A stretch of 19,236 nt of DNA from Phenylobacterium sp. CCH9-H3 (GTDB taxonomy: Bacteria > Pseudomonadota > Alphaproteobacteria > Caulobacterales > Caulobacteraceae): the NCBI RefSeq assembly GCF_001557235.1, contig NZ_LSJI01000271.1:1-19236 (forward strand), in the 5' to 3' direction. Below the pieces are notes generated by a model, which had not been told where the DNA came from, searched no databases, and saw only the letters and a program-made list of their open reading frames with translations. The stretch's first letter is position 1. Each line of letters begins with the position of its first letter. The position numbers were made by a program, and so were the translations under genes. This document shows, in pieces, positions 8,091-14,957 of this stretch.

Positions 8091-8948
8091 AGTTCGGGTT
8101 CGTCGATGAGCATCGCAAGGTCTGGCCGGTTCGGGTGATGTGCAAGGCTCTGGGTCTGTCGGTCAGCGGCTACTACGCCTGGCGCTCACGGCCTGAGAGC
8201 GCGCGGGCGGCCGCCAACCGGGCGCTGACCGAGGACATTCGGCAGATCCATGCCGAGAGCTGCGGGACCTACGGCTCGCCGCGGGTGCATGCCGTGCTGC
8301 GCGGCCATGGCCGCCGGATCGGACGCGCGCGCATCGAGCGGCTGATGCGCAGAGCCGGTCTGCGGGGCCTGGCGGCCCTGCCCAGACGGACCCGCACCAC
8401 TGACAGCCGTCACGGCTATCCGATCGCGCCCAACAGGCTCGGCCGCAACTTCCAGGCCCAGGCCCCCAACCAGGTCTGGCTGGCCGACCTCACCTACATC
8501 CCAACCGGCGAAGGCTGGCTGTACCTGGCCTCGGTGCTCGATCTGCACACCCGCGAGATCGCCGGCTGGGTCCACGCGCCCGCCGCTGCGTGTGGAGATC
8601 GCCCTGGAGGCCCTCGACATGGCCATCCAGCGCCAGCGGCCAGCCCCCGGCCTGATCCACCACTCCGATCGCGGCATCCAATACGCCGCCCAGGCCTATC
8701 GCTCAGCCCTGGCCCGACAAGGGATCACCCCCTCCATGAGCCGCAAGGGCGACTGCTGGGACAACGCCCCGATGGAGAGCTTCTTCCACACGCTGAAGAC
8801 CGAGCGGGTCCACCACCGGGTCTACGCTACCCGCGACCAGGCCCGGCGCGATCTGTTCCAGTACATCGAGGGCTTCTACAATCCCCGTCGCCTGCACTCG
8901 GCCCTGGGCTATATCAGCCCAGCCGACGCCGAGCGCAGAGCGGCTTAA
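8091..8948 (+). pseudogene. IS3-family transposase OrfB (rve integrase core), one-base frameshift
   Basis: OrfB begins KFGFVDEHRKVWPVRVMCKA and carries the HTH_21-like segment and the DDE integrase core. The first Asp is in VWLADLTYIPTGEGWLYLA, the second in HHSDRGIQYA, and the Glu with downstream Lys in [35 protein letters not shown] is the normal IS3 C-terminus. The frame breaks at 8568-8570: GGCTGGG followed by TCC has one extra G. With it removed the protein reads AGWSTRPPLRVEIALEALDM without interruption. As written, no full-length transposase can be made. Confidence 0.85.
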
Positions 8949-8950
8949 CC

Positions 8951-8976
8951 CCGTCCACTGATTCGGGGGAAGATCA
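8951..8976 (-). repeat. IS3 right terminal inverted repeat (IRR-like)
   Basis: Two bases after the orfB stop lies a C-run-containing end which, read outward to inward on the minus strand, starts TGATCTTCCCCC. IS3-family ends start with TG and commonly carry such a C-run. The mate at the left end is gone. The aldo/keto reductase frame resumes immediately outside it. Confidence 0.5.
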
Positions 8977-9221
8977 AACTTGGTGGCGAGCACGACCTGA
9001 TCCCGGCGGTCGCGAATAGCGCGCCCGACCAGCTCTTCGTTTTGACCGAACCCGTACATATCGGCGGAATCCAGGAAGGTGACGCCAAGCTCGATAGCAC
9101 GGTGAATAGTCGCGATTGACTCGGCTTCGTCCGCTCCTCCGTAGAACTCGGACATGCCCACGCAGCCAAGGCCGAGCGATGAGACGGTAAGATTGCCGGG
9201 CCCCAGGACGCGGTAATTCAT
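8977..9221 (-). pseudogene. Aldo/keto reductase, N-terminal fragment cut by IS3
   Basis: Starts [20 protein letters not shown] at ATG 9221 and continues with [27 protein letters not shown] (catalytic Asp and Tyr of the AKR barrel) and [12 protein letters not shown], about 80 of the usual ~330 residues. Coding homology stops at the IS3 terminal repeat, and the remaining three quarters of the barrel are not found on the far side of the element; a dehydrogenase remnant is there instead. An NADPH-dependent oxidoreductase fragment without plausible function. Confidence 0.8.
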
Positions 9222-9560
9222 GGCGAGGTTCCTATGTCTGGCTGTTCCAGCCAACGGGAGAACGATAGGCCGGTTCCGTACGCGGAGCGCATCGGCGTCG
9301 CACGCGCGGTCCAAGGCGGGCGCGGTGGCTGCGGCGCTCTCTCCCGGTCCGGGGTATCCGGCAATGCCCGAGGGACCGGAGAGAGACTCCACTATTCCCT
9401 GAGGCGTCGGAGGGCTACAAACAGGCCACCGATACCGACCAGGACCATAACAGCGCCCGCGCCGCCCACGATAAAGCTGATCAATTTCGGTCCTTAGGAC
9501 TGCTCTTGCTGAAGAACCATGTGAGAGGACGTCGGGTTCCAGCCCAACGGCCGACTTGCT
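9222..9560. other. Intergenic region between AKR stub and UbiB gene
   Basis: About 340 bases with no large gene. It holds one possible 30-codon membrane peptide on the minus strand (9392-9484). Other open frames here are GC-driven and lack ribosome sites or family features. Confidence 0.4.
9392..9484 (-). CDS. Possible 30-residue single-pass membrane peptide
   Basis: Minus-strand small ORF starting at TTG 9484 with AAGGA six bases upstream. It reads [20 protein letters not shown] (first Leu codon as initiator Met) and then [10 protein letters not shown] before TAG. That is one uninterrupted hydrophobic helix followed by a basic tail, the pattern of small inner-membrane proteins with the C-terminus inside. 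No family is recognised. The non-ATG start and short length keep confidence low. Confidence 0.35.
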   Translation of the reverse strand: MISFIVGGAGAVMVLVGIGGLFVALRRLRE

Positions 9561-9590
9561 TTGGCCGGTCGATCGAAGCATCCAGATCCC

Positions 9591-11207
9591 ATGTCGCCAC
9601 TGATCCTCTCTTCACAGGACTATCGCCGCCTCGCCACCGTGCTCCGCACCTTGGCCCGCACCGGGGCGCGACCTGCCTTAATTCGCTTGGGACTGCTCCG
9701 CGGCGTGGCGTCGGACGGCGACGCCTTCGCATACGAGGGGTTTGTCGCGGCGCTGGAGGAACTCGGCCCGACCTTTGTGAAGCTTGGCCAGATCATGGCC
9801 ACCCGGTCGGACCTGCTTCCGCCGGAGCTGACGGAGCGGCTCGGCCGGCTGCACGATGATGTGTCCCCGGCGCCTTTCGATGATTTAATCCGCGAACAGC
9901 TGACGATCGATCTCGGCGCCTCGCCGGACGAGCTTTTCGCCGAATTTTCCTCGGTGCCGATCGCCGCGGCCTCCATCGCGCAAGTCTATGCCGCCCGGCT
10001 AAGGACTGGTGAAGACGTCGTCGTCAAAGTCCGCAGGCCGGGGATCGAGGCGGTCATGCGCGCGGATCTGCGGTTGCTCGCGGCGGCCGCTCGCGTAGTC
10101 GAGCGCCGCGCGCCGGCGCTGCGCCGACACCAGCCTGTGCGTGTCGTGACTGAACTCAGCGAAGCGCTTCTGGAAGAAATCGACTTCCGGATCGAGGCCC
10201 GCAACCAGACGGAGATCCGTAAGCGGGCGAGGGTGTTCCAGGTGCCGCTTGTCCACGAGCGGTTTACCACCGAACGGACCATGGTCAGCTCACGCGTCCG
10301 CGGGCGCACTCCCAACCTTGCGTTCCGCAGCGAGGAGCCGGCCTTAGCGCGCACGCTGGCGCCAGACGCGGCGAGGGGATTGCTCGGCATGATCCTACTG
10401 GACGGCGTGTTCCACGCCGATCCTCATCCTGGGAATCTTCTGGTCACGCCTGAGGGCCGGCTCGCTCTTCTGGATTTTGGGTCAGTCGGGCGGCTTTCGG
10501 CAAAACGGCGCGAGCAGGTCCTTATCGTCCTCGGCTCGCTGGTGGACGCCGACGTCGCGGCCGTGTCCGATGTGCTGATGGACTGGGCTGGACGAACCGG
10601 CGTCCCGCCGCCCGGGCTCGAACAAGGCGTCGAGAGGTTCTTCCTGCGCTATGCGGCCGACTCCGGAAGGCCGATCAGGCTCGCGGAGGCGATCACCGAG
10701 TTCATAGCGATTGCTCGAGATAACGCCCTGACCTTGCCCCCGGATCTACTGCTCCTGATGCGGGCGCTGGGCATCGCCGAGGGGCTGGCCAGGACCCTCG
10801 ACCCGGATCTGGATGTCGTGGCGGCGATCACCCCCGTGGTCGTGCGCGCCTTCGCCTCCCGCTTTGAACCGAAGGCCCTGGCCACCCGGGCGTTCCGCGC
10901 TTTCAAAGAGTTGGACCAGATCCTCACCATGGCGCCTGAGGCTCTCCGCCGCGGCATAGGGCGGTTCAGGCGGGAAGGCCTGGTCCTCAAGGTCTCCAGC
11001 GCTGACCTGACCGACATAGCCCACGCCGTGAGGCGCGCCGGCGACAATCTCGCACGCGCGATCGTTGTCGCCGCCCTGGTCATCGCAACCGCCATCATCT
11101 CCTCAGCCCTCGACGACCAGGTCGCCGCGCTGGCGCGCGCCGCGATCCTGGTCCTCTCAGGCGTGGGGTTGCTCGCCTTCTTGGGCCGCCTCTTCCGGCG
11201 GGACTGA
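9591..11207 (+). CDS. ABC1/UbiB family protein-kinase-like membrane protein
   Basis: 538-residue member of the ABC1/UbiB/ADCK atypical kinase family, which supports ubiquinone biosynthesis or lipid handling at the membrane through ATP binding. Hallmarks in order: KLGQ (KxGQ motif, residues ~64-67, in [18 protein letters not shown]), the Ala-rich loop AAAS (~125-128), the VVVKVRRPG lysine (~146), FHADPHPGN (~274-282) and LLDFG (~293-297). The C-terminus has two hydrophobic helices ([18 protein letters not shown] and [15 protein letters not shown]) and a basic end, typical for this family. ATG 9591 is chosen; a TTG at 9561 would add ten residues. Its 3' end overlaps the convergent hsp20 gene by 51 bases. 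It stands alone rather than beside ubiE/ubiG genes, so it may be an accessory paralogue rather than the housekeeping UbiB; for this reason I give no symbol. Confidence 0.93.
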   Translation: MSPLILSSQDYRRLATVLRTLARTGARPALIRLGLLRGVASDGDAFAYEGFVAALEELGPTFVKLGQIMATRSDLLPPELTERLGRLHDDVSPAPFDDLIREQLTIDLGASPDELFAEFSSVPIAAASIAQVYAARLRTGEDVVVKVRRPGIEAVMRADLRLLAAAARVVERRAPALRRHQPVRVVTELSEALLEEIDFRIEARNQTEIRKRARVFQVPLVHERFTTERTMVSSRVRGRTPNLAFRSEEPALARTLAPDAARGLLGMILLDGVFHADPHPGNLLVTPEGRLALLDFGSVGRLSAKRREQVLIVLGSLVDADVAAVSDVLMDWAGRTGVPPPGLEQGVERFFLRYAADSGRPIRLAEAITEFIAIARDNALTLPPDLLLLMRALGIAEGLARTLDPDLDVVAAITPVVVRAFASRFEPKALATRAFRAFKELDQILTMAPEALRRGIGRFRREGLVLKVSSADLTDIAHAVRRAGDNLARAIVVAALVIATAIISSALDDQVAALARAAILVLSGVGLLAFLGRLFRRD

Positions 11208-11642
11208 GCCATCTTGCACCGGGACGCGCTTGGCGTCCCCGCGGCTCCAAGCGGCCTTGGCCATCTCAACCGTTAGAACGCCGTCCTCAAGCGTCGCGGT
11301 GACCTGCCCGGGATCCACAGGTTCCGGCAGGTCGACGCTCCAGGCAAAGGGGGCGCCGATTTTGCCGGACCGTCGCTGCCGGCCGGCCGCTTGCAACCGC
11401 AGACTTTGCGGAGTCACGTCCAGAATCAGATCGTTCCTGGCATAGCCCGGGACGTCGAATTCAACTGTTACATTTTCGATCGTCTGCATCACGTCGAAGG
11501 CCGAGCGCGCTCCTGCAGGAGAACTAGGCGCCGCCCCAGCCCGGCGGCTCACGCCTTTGAGGGCGCGGCCGATGAAGCTGTCGTATTCGAGCCCGGCGGA
11601 ATACACCCGCCGTCCCAGCTTTAGGTAAACATCGCCAATCAT
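11157..11642 (-). CDS. Small heat-shock protein, Hsp20/alpha-crystallin family
   Basis: 161-residue ATP-independent chaperone of the Hsp20 family. The alpha-crystallin domain lies at about residues 48-135: VTVEFDVPGYARNDLILDV, SVDLPEPVDPGQVTATLEDG, then GVLTVEMAKA, the conserved A-x-x-x-n-G-V-L-type signature. The N-terminal ~45 residues and C-terminal tail are variable. A classic IxI/V tail motif is not obvious; VPV occurs near the end. ATG 11642 has AGGAG six bases upstream. The last 51 bases run antisense to the end of the UbiB-family gene. A sigma32-like promoter candidate and a 28-codon ORF lie just upstream. The divergent-type Hsp20 classes are hard to tell apart, so no symbol is given. 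Confidence 0.88.
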   Translation of the reverse strand: MIGDVYLKLGRRVYSAGLEYDSFIGRALKGVSRRAGAAPSSPAGARSAFDVMQTIENVTVEFDVPGYARNDLILDVTPQSLRLQAAGRQRRSGKIGAPFAWSVDLPEPVDPGQVTATLEDGVLTVEMAKAAWSRGDAKRVPVQDGSVPPEEAAQEGEQPHA

Positions 11643-11674
11643 CGTTAACTCCTGAAGACGCCTTGTTCACCCGA

Positions 11675-11703
11675 ATGAATGGCCCGATGGCGGCGAATTC
11701 AAG
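11675..11703 (-). promoter_or_regulatory. Possible heat-shock (sigma32) promoter for hsp20
   Basis: On the minus strand CTTGAA (11698-11703) is followed after 15 bases by CCATTCAT (11675-11682). This resembles the heat-shock consensus CTTGAAA - 11 to 15 bases - CCCCATNT. It lies 33 bases or more before the hsp20 ATG. The -10 match is partial, so it is a candidate only. Confidence 0.35.
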
Positions 11704-11707
11704 GCCG

Positions 11708-11794
11708 TCAGGTCTCCCGTAAGTCGATGACTTTAGGCCGCGAGGGCCCGCTATCAAGCCCTCCTAGGAAGGCGAAACAGTCGGTTTGAGTCAT
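11708..11794 (-). CDS. Small ORF (28 residues) upstream of hsp20
   Basis: Minus-strand ATG at 11794 preceded by AAGGAG with a five-base spacer, the best ribosome site in this region. The peptide reads MTQTDCFAFLGGLDSGPSRP then KVIDLRET and ends at TGA 11708-11710, 65 bases before the hsp20 start. Hydrophilic, no signal or membrane segment, one Cys. I recognise no family. It could be a real small protein, a leader peptide for hsp20, or the preserved start of a lost gene. Confidence 0.4.
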   Translation of the reverse strand: MTQTDCFAFLGGLDSGPSRPKVIDLRET

Positions 11795-11919
11795 GTGAGC
11801 TCCTTGAGGGAACCCGTCCGCCGTGGCTTTGAAATTGCCGGGATCAATGTCGATGCGGCGCTTCAAAGATCAGGAGAAACGCTGCGGAAACAGGTGGTTC
11901 GGTTCTGGCGGAGGCATCA

Positions 11920-12309
11920 ATGAGCTTCATCGAAGGTCAAAGCCGGGCCGAAGTCTGTCTGCTCGCGCCCTGCATTGACGACTACGTCTCGCCGAATGCT
12001 CTGGTGGAGGTTGTGGACGTTTTCGTCGACAGATTGGATCTGAACGAGCTAGGTTTTGGGCGCACGGTCGCTGCGGCCACGGGTCGTCCTGGCTTTCGGC
12101 CGGGTGACATGCTGCGGCTCTACATCTGGGGTTACCTCAACCAAGTGCGTTCATCGCGGATGCTGGAGCGGGCGTGCGTCCGCGACCTGGAGGCGCCGTG
12201 GCTGATGAGGCGGTTGGCCCCCGACTACGGGACGATCGCCGCCTTTCGCCACGACAATCCGGAAGCGATCATTCGCACCAGCACCGCCTCTGTCCAGTTC
12301 TGCCGTGAG
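11920..12309 (+). pseudogene. IS1182-family transposase, N-terminal fragment
   Basis: Starts MSFIEGQSRAEVCLLAPCID with GGAGG five bases upstream. It continues through the DUF772-type N-terminal domain of IS1182/IS5-like transposases: DDYVSPNALVEVVDVFVDRL, AATGRPGFRPGDMLRLYIWG and LAPDYGTIAAFRHDN. Resemblance ends near SVQFCRE (about residue 130), before any of the catalytic DDE residues; the frame runs on to 12414 with unrelated low-complexity sequence. The rest of the transposase is absent. It abuts the broken end of a DUF2141 gene on the opposite strand, so both were truncated at the same junction. Confidence 0.8.
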
Positions 12310-12359
12310 CACCAAGATACGTGCCGTCGCCAGCCCCAAGAACATCGCTGGAGCCGAGC

Positions 12360-12755
12360 CTTGCGGTCGAAGCCGCCGTCACCGTCCTCGTCATGGTACA
12401 CGACAACCGCATAGGTCCGCTTCGGTAGCCAAAAGCACGCACGGGGCTTGAGGCTTGAAGCGGGCACGCGCGTCCGCAGAAGCTTCCCGCCTCGAGCCAT
12501 GAAGCGGCGCCGGTCGTCAGGATATATGGTGATCGTAACCTGTCCTTGGATGTTTCGCAGACCGTCCACCTAGACCGTCAATCTCGGTTTCCGTGGCCCT
12601 TTGTCTCCGGCGCACCTCGTTTCCGCAAACGGAGGCGTGGCGTAGGCGAGCGCCACAATGCGAAAGGCGAGGGGAAGGAACTGCAGCCACGCCGAAAGCG
12701 GCTGGATTGCTCGCCGTTTGCGCTCGGTCGCGGCGACATGCTCAACCCTGCTCAT
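12360..12755 (-). pseudogene. DUF2141 exported protein, nonsense codon and 3' truncation
   Basis: The minus strand starts at ATG 12755, which overlaps the universal stress protein stop as ATGA. It reads a signal-peptide-like segment (WLQFLPLAFRIVALAYATPP, then FAETRC) and GPRKPRLTV, and reaches an in-frame TAG at 12570-12572. The same frame resumes VDGLRNIQGQVTITIYPDDR, RRFMARGGKLLRTRVPA, ACFWLP and TYAVVVYHDEDGDGGFDRK. This is the start and most of a DUF2141 domain, including the YHDxDGDGxFDR motif. After FDRK the family sequence is lost at the junction with the IS1182 fragment. These proteins are exported and of unknown function. Translational coupling to the stress protein gene suggests they once formed a pair. 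Confidence 0.65.
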
Positions 12756-13219
12756 TGCCCCCCGCCTGAGTCGACGAGCGCTTCGTCCGAGACCACGTGC
12801 CTGGCGATCAACATGCTGCAATTGACGTGGTCCATCAGGTAGGCGCCGCTGCTGCTGGCCCACCATCGATCGAGAAAGCGCCGATGCCGGTGGCCTACGA
12901 CCAGGAGGTCTGCGGCGACTTGCTCTACGAAGGCGGCAATCTCGGCAGCGGGCTCGCCGCTCCGCAACTCGGCGACCGGCTCGAGGCCAAGTTGCCGCAG
13001 CCGCGTGACGCCCTCTTCGAGCACCGCACGGTACGCTTCCTGCTCGTGAGCGATGACTCCGGCGTAGGCGCCTTCGGCCAGCCGAATCCCAGGCGTCTCT
13101 GCGGCGACCGACAAGAGAAAGACCCGGGCCCGAAGCCTCATGGCCAGCATCGCGCCCTCGCGCAGCGCGGCGCGGCCCTCCACACTGCCATCGTAGGCAA
13201 GAACGATTCGCTGATACAT
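12752..13219 (-). CDS. Universal stress protein family (UspA-like domain)
   Basis: 155-residue single-domain universal stress protein, cytoplasmic and usually dimeric. It starts MYQRIVLAYDGSVEGRAALR (first strand with the conserved Asp-Gly-Ser), has RSGEPAAEIAAFVEQVAADL in the middle, and ends with LLVVGHRHRRFLDRW and SSSGAYLMDHVNCSMLIAR. The last part aligns with the family's nucleotide-binding G-x2-G-x9-G-S/T loop, but the second Gly is not in place, so ATP binding is uncertain. ATG 13219 is used; a longer reading to 13285 lacks a better start. It is divergent from the MarR operon, and one of two related palindromes lies in the shared upstream region. Confidence 0.88.
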   Translation of the reverse strand: MYQRIVLAYDGSVEGRAALREGAMLAMRLRARVFLLSVAAETPGIRLAEGAYAGVIAHEQEAYRAVLEEGVTRLRQLGLEPVAELRSGEPAAEIAAFVEQVAADLLVVGHRHRRFLDRWWASSSGAYLMDHVNCSMLIARHVVSDEALVDSGGGQ

Positions 13220-13298
13220 ATGAACCCCCGCTTCAGACCCAAGTGCAGCGCCAGCATTTCCCGAAGGGCGTCCAATCGCACCCAACGCACCTTCGTAG

Positions 13299-13311
13299 GC
13301 TAACGGTTAGG
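13299..13311. promoter_or_regulatory. MarR-type operator candidate, distal site
   Basis: GCTAACGGTTAGG holds the perfect 11-base palindrome CTAAC-G-GTTAG (13300-13310). Its half-site is nearly the same as that of the site at 13363-13375; the centres are 64 bases apart, about six helical turns. It lies between the stress protein gene and the MarR operon. Confidence 0.4.
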
Positions 13312-13341
13312 GGGGCTATCATTCAACAAGCGCCGAGAGAA

Positions 13342-13370
13342 TTGCGGTGGGGGCGGTTGGATGCTAATTA
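13342..13370 (+). promoter_or_regulatory. Candidate promoter of the marR-emrA-emrB-tetR operon
   Basis: TTGCGG (13342-13347) and TAATTA (13365-13370) are separated by exactly 17 bases. The -10 box lies inside the palindrome at 13363-13375. A start about seven bases later would leave a leader of only ten or so bases before ATG 13387, in keeping with the absence of a good ribosome site there. Confidence 0.4.
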
Positions 13371-13375
13371 TTAGC
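13363..13375. promoter_or_regulatory. MarR-type operator candidate overlapping the -10 box
   Basis: GCTAAT-T-ATTAGC is a perfect 13-base palindrome, AT-rich in a GC-rich setting, 12 bases before the MarR start. MarR proteins bind pseudo-palindromes of this sort in their own promoters, and occupancy here would block polymerase. It shares the GCTAA/TTAG half-site with the site at 13299-13311. Confidence 0.55.
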
Positions 13376-13386
13376 TCCCTATCGAC

Positions 13387-13830
13387 ATGGATTTGTACTC
13401 GATGACCGCCAGACACGCCTTTGGACAGGCGGCGAACCTGATGAGCCGTCGTTGGCGGGCGCGCCTGGACGAGCGGCTTAAGGACACGGGCCTGTCACAG
13501 GCGCGGTGGCTGGCGTTGTTTGAACTTTCAAGTTCGGACGGGGGGCTGACGCAGCGGGATTTGGCGGATCGGCTCGGAATCGAGGCGCCGACGATCGTGC
13601 GCCAGCTGGATGACCTTGAAAGGCGCGGCCTGATTGCGCGGCGGGAGGCTCCGAATGATCGGCGAGCCAAACACGTCAGCCTCACCGCCGCGGCCGAGCC
13701 TGTCCTCGATCACATCACAAGCATTGCGGCCACGCTTCGCGACGAGTTGCTGTCGGATATTTCCGACGCCGATCTGGCCACCTGTCTGTCCGTCTTGGGA
13801 CGAGTCAACCGGCGTTTGGAACAAAGATGA
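13387..13830 (+). CDS. MarR family transcriptional regulator
   Basis: 147-residue winged-helix regulator of the MarR family, normally a dimer released from DNA by phenolic or other small ligands. The reading-head is clear: LTQRDLADRLGIEAPTIVRQ then LDDLERRGLIAR, and the wing REAPNDRRAKHVSLT (about residues 54-100). Flanking helices (LSQARWLALFELS; ISDADLATCLSVLGRVNRRL) form the dimer interface. ATG 13387 gives the normal length; ATG 13402 is an alternative. It is the first gene of an operon with ATGA overlap to the HlyD gene, the usual arrangement of EmrR/MprA-type regulators with an EmrAB pump. Autorepression through the palindromes at 13299 and 13363 is inferred. Confidence 0.93.
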   Translation: MDLYSMTARHAFGQAANLMSRRWRARLDERLKDTGLSQARWLALFELSSSDGGLTQRDLADRLGIEAPTIVRQLDDLERRGLIARREAPNDRRAKHVSLTAAAEPVLDHITSIAATLRDELLSDISDADLATCLSVLGRVNRRLEQR

Positions 13831-14957
13831 GCGCGGCGGATGACACCGCCCCCGCGAGCGTGAAAAGCCTTCGCCTCGGGCGAAGCCCCTCGCGGCGCAT
13901 GCTTGTCGTCGCCGCCGTGATCGTGGCCGTCATTGCGGCTGGCGTGGCTTGGCTACACGCGAGGGCCGGCCGGGTATCGACCAACGACGCCCGCATTGCC
14001 GCGGATGTCATTGCGGTTTCCAGCGAGGCGGCCGGGCGGATTGTTCAGCTCGATGTCAAAGCCGGGGACCAAGTCAAGAAGGGCCAAGTTCTGGTCCGGA
14101 TAGAACCCCGCGACGCTCAATATAGCTTGGCGGAGATCGACGCCAACATCGCGAACCTGCGCGCGCAGCGCGCGCAGTTGTTGGCCCAGCAAAGCTTGGT
14201 GCGCAACACCGTCGGCAATCAAGCTGGGGTGTCCTCCGCGACCGTCGACAGCGCCCAGGCCGACTATCTGACCAGGCAGGCGGAGCTGGCCGTGGCGCGG
14301 TCGGCCTTTCAGCGCACCGAAATCCTCTATGGGAAAGGACTCGTCGCCAAGAGCCGGTTCGAGGAGGATCAGGCGCGGCTGCGGGCCGCCGAGCAAACCG
14401 CGGTCCGCGCCCGCGCCGCGATCTCCGGCGCGAAGGCGGGCGCCGAGGTCACCCAGACCGGCCTCCAGCAGGTGGAGGTGATCGCCGCGCAGATTGCGGG
14501 CGTCGACGCCCAGATCGATGCGCTGGCTGCGCGGCGTGAACAGCAACGGCTCGATCTCGGACGGCGACAGATCGTGGCGGCCTTCGACGGGGTCGTCGAT
14601 CAGACCGTTGTAGATCCGGGCGAGTACGTCTCGCCGGGGTCGCGCATCCTGCTCTATCACGACCCGCACACCGTCTGGGTGGATGTGAACGTCAAGGAGA
14701 CCGAGTTCCGAAAACTGAAGGTTGGCGCGCCGGCCAAGGTGAGGGTGGACGCCTACCCCGGCCGCACCTTCGCGGCGAAGATTCAGCGCTTGGGAGGAGC
14801 CGCCACGAGCCAGTTCGCCCTGCTGCCAAATCCCAATCCGAGCGGCAACTTCACCAAGGTGACCCAACGGCTGCCTGTGAGGCTGGCGATCACCCAGCAG
14901 CAAAATCTTCTCCGGCCGGGTATGATGGCGGAGGTCACGATCGATGCCGCAGACTGA
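13827..14957 (+). CDS. HlyD/EmrA-type periplasmic adaptor (membrane fusion protein)
   Basis: 376-residue adaptor of a tripartite or two-part efflux pump: N-terminal inner-membrane helix (RRMLVVAAVIVAVIAAGVAW, residues ~23-42) and a large periplasmic part. Next come STNDARIAADVIAVSSEAAG and the split lipoyl half IVQLDVKAGDQVKKGQVLVR (~72-91), a long alpha-helical hairpin rich in Ala/Gln/Arg (~100-240), the second lipoyl half FDGVVDQTVVDPGEYVSPG and the beta-barrel VDVNVKETEFRKLKVG. This is the EmrA/VceA pattern. The start overlaps the MarR stop (ATGA), and the end overlaps the exporter gene by 14 bases, so the three proteins are made together. Likely to carry drugs or toxic organics to an outer-membrane TolC-like channel, which is not encoded here. 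Confidence 0.93.
   Translation: MSAADDTAPASVKSLRLGRSPSRRMLVVAAVIVAVIAAGVAWLHARAGRVSTNDARIAADVIAVSSEAAGRIVQLDVKAGDQVKKGQVLVRIEPRDAQYSLAEIDANIANLRAQRAQLLAQQSLVRNTVGNQAGVSSATVDSAQADYLTRQAELAVARSAFQRTEILYGKGLVAKSRFEEDQARLRAAEQTAVRARAAISGAKAGAEVTQTGLQQVEVIAAQIAGVDAQIDALAARREQQRLDLGRRQIVAAFDGVVDQTVVDPGEYVSPGSRILLYHDPHTVWVDVNVKETEFRKLKVGAPAKVRVDAYPGRTFAAKIQRLGGAATSQFALLPNPNPSGNFTKVTQRLPVRLAITQQQNLLRPGMMAEVTIDAAD

Larger units (their letters stand above)
7982..8976 (+). mobile_element. IS3-family insertion sequence, 5'-truncated
   Basis: About 1 kb of an IS3-family element. The left end and most of orfA are missing: coding begins in the middle of the orfA leucine-zipper region directly beside the dehydrogenase remnant. 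The right end is present: orfB is followed at 8951-8976 by a terminal-repeat-like sequence (TGATCTTCCCCCGAATCAGT on the minus strand), which abuts an aldo/keto reductase fragment. With only one end and a broken orfB, it should not transpose by itself. Confidence 0.8.

Noticed and set aside
8703..9581. 292-codon minus-strand ORF
   Set aside because: A chance join of sequence antisense to transposase, the aldo/keto reductase stub and upstream non-coding sequence; only MNYRVLG onward (from 9221 down to the IS end) is real.
13953..14903. 316-codon minus-strand ORF
   Set aside because: Lies wholly antisense to the HlyD adaptor gene, has His/Gly/Arg-rich shadow composition and no ribosome site.
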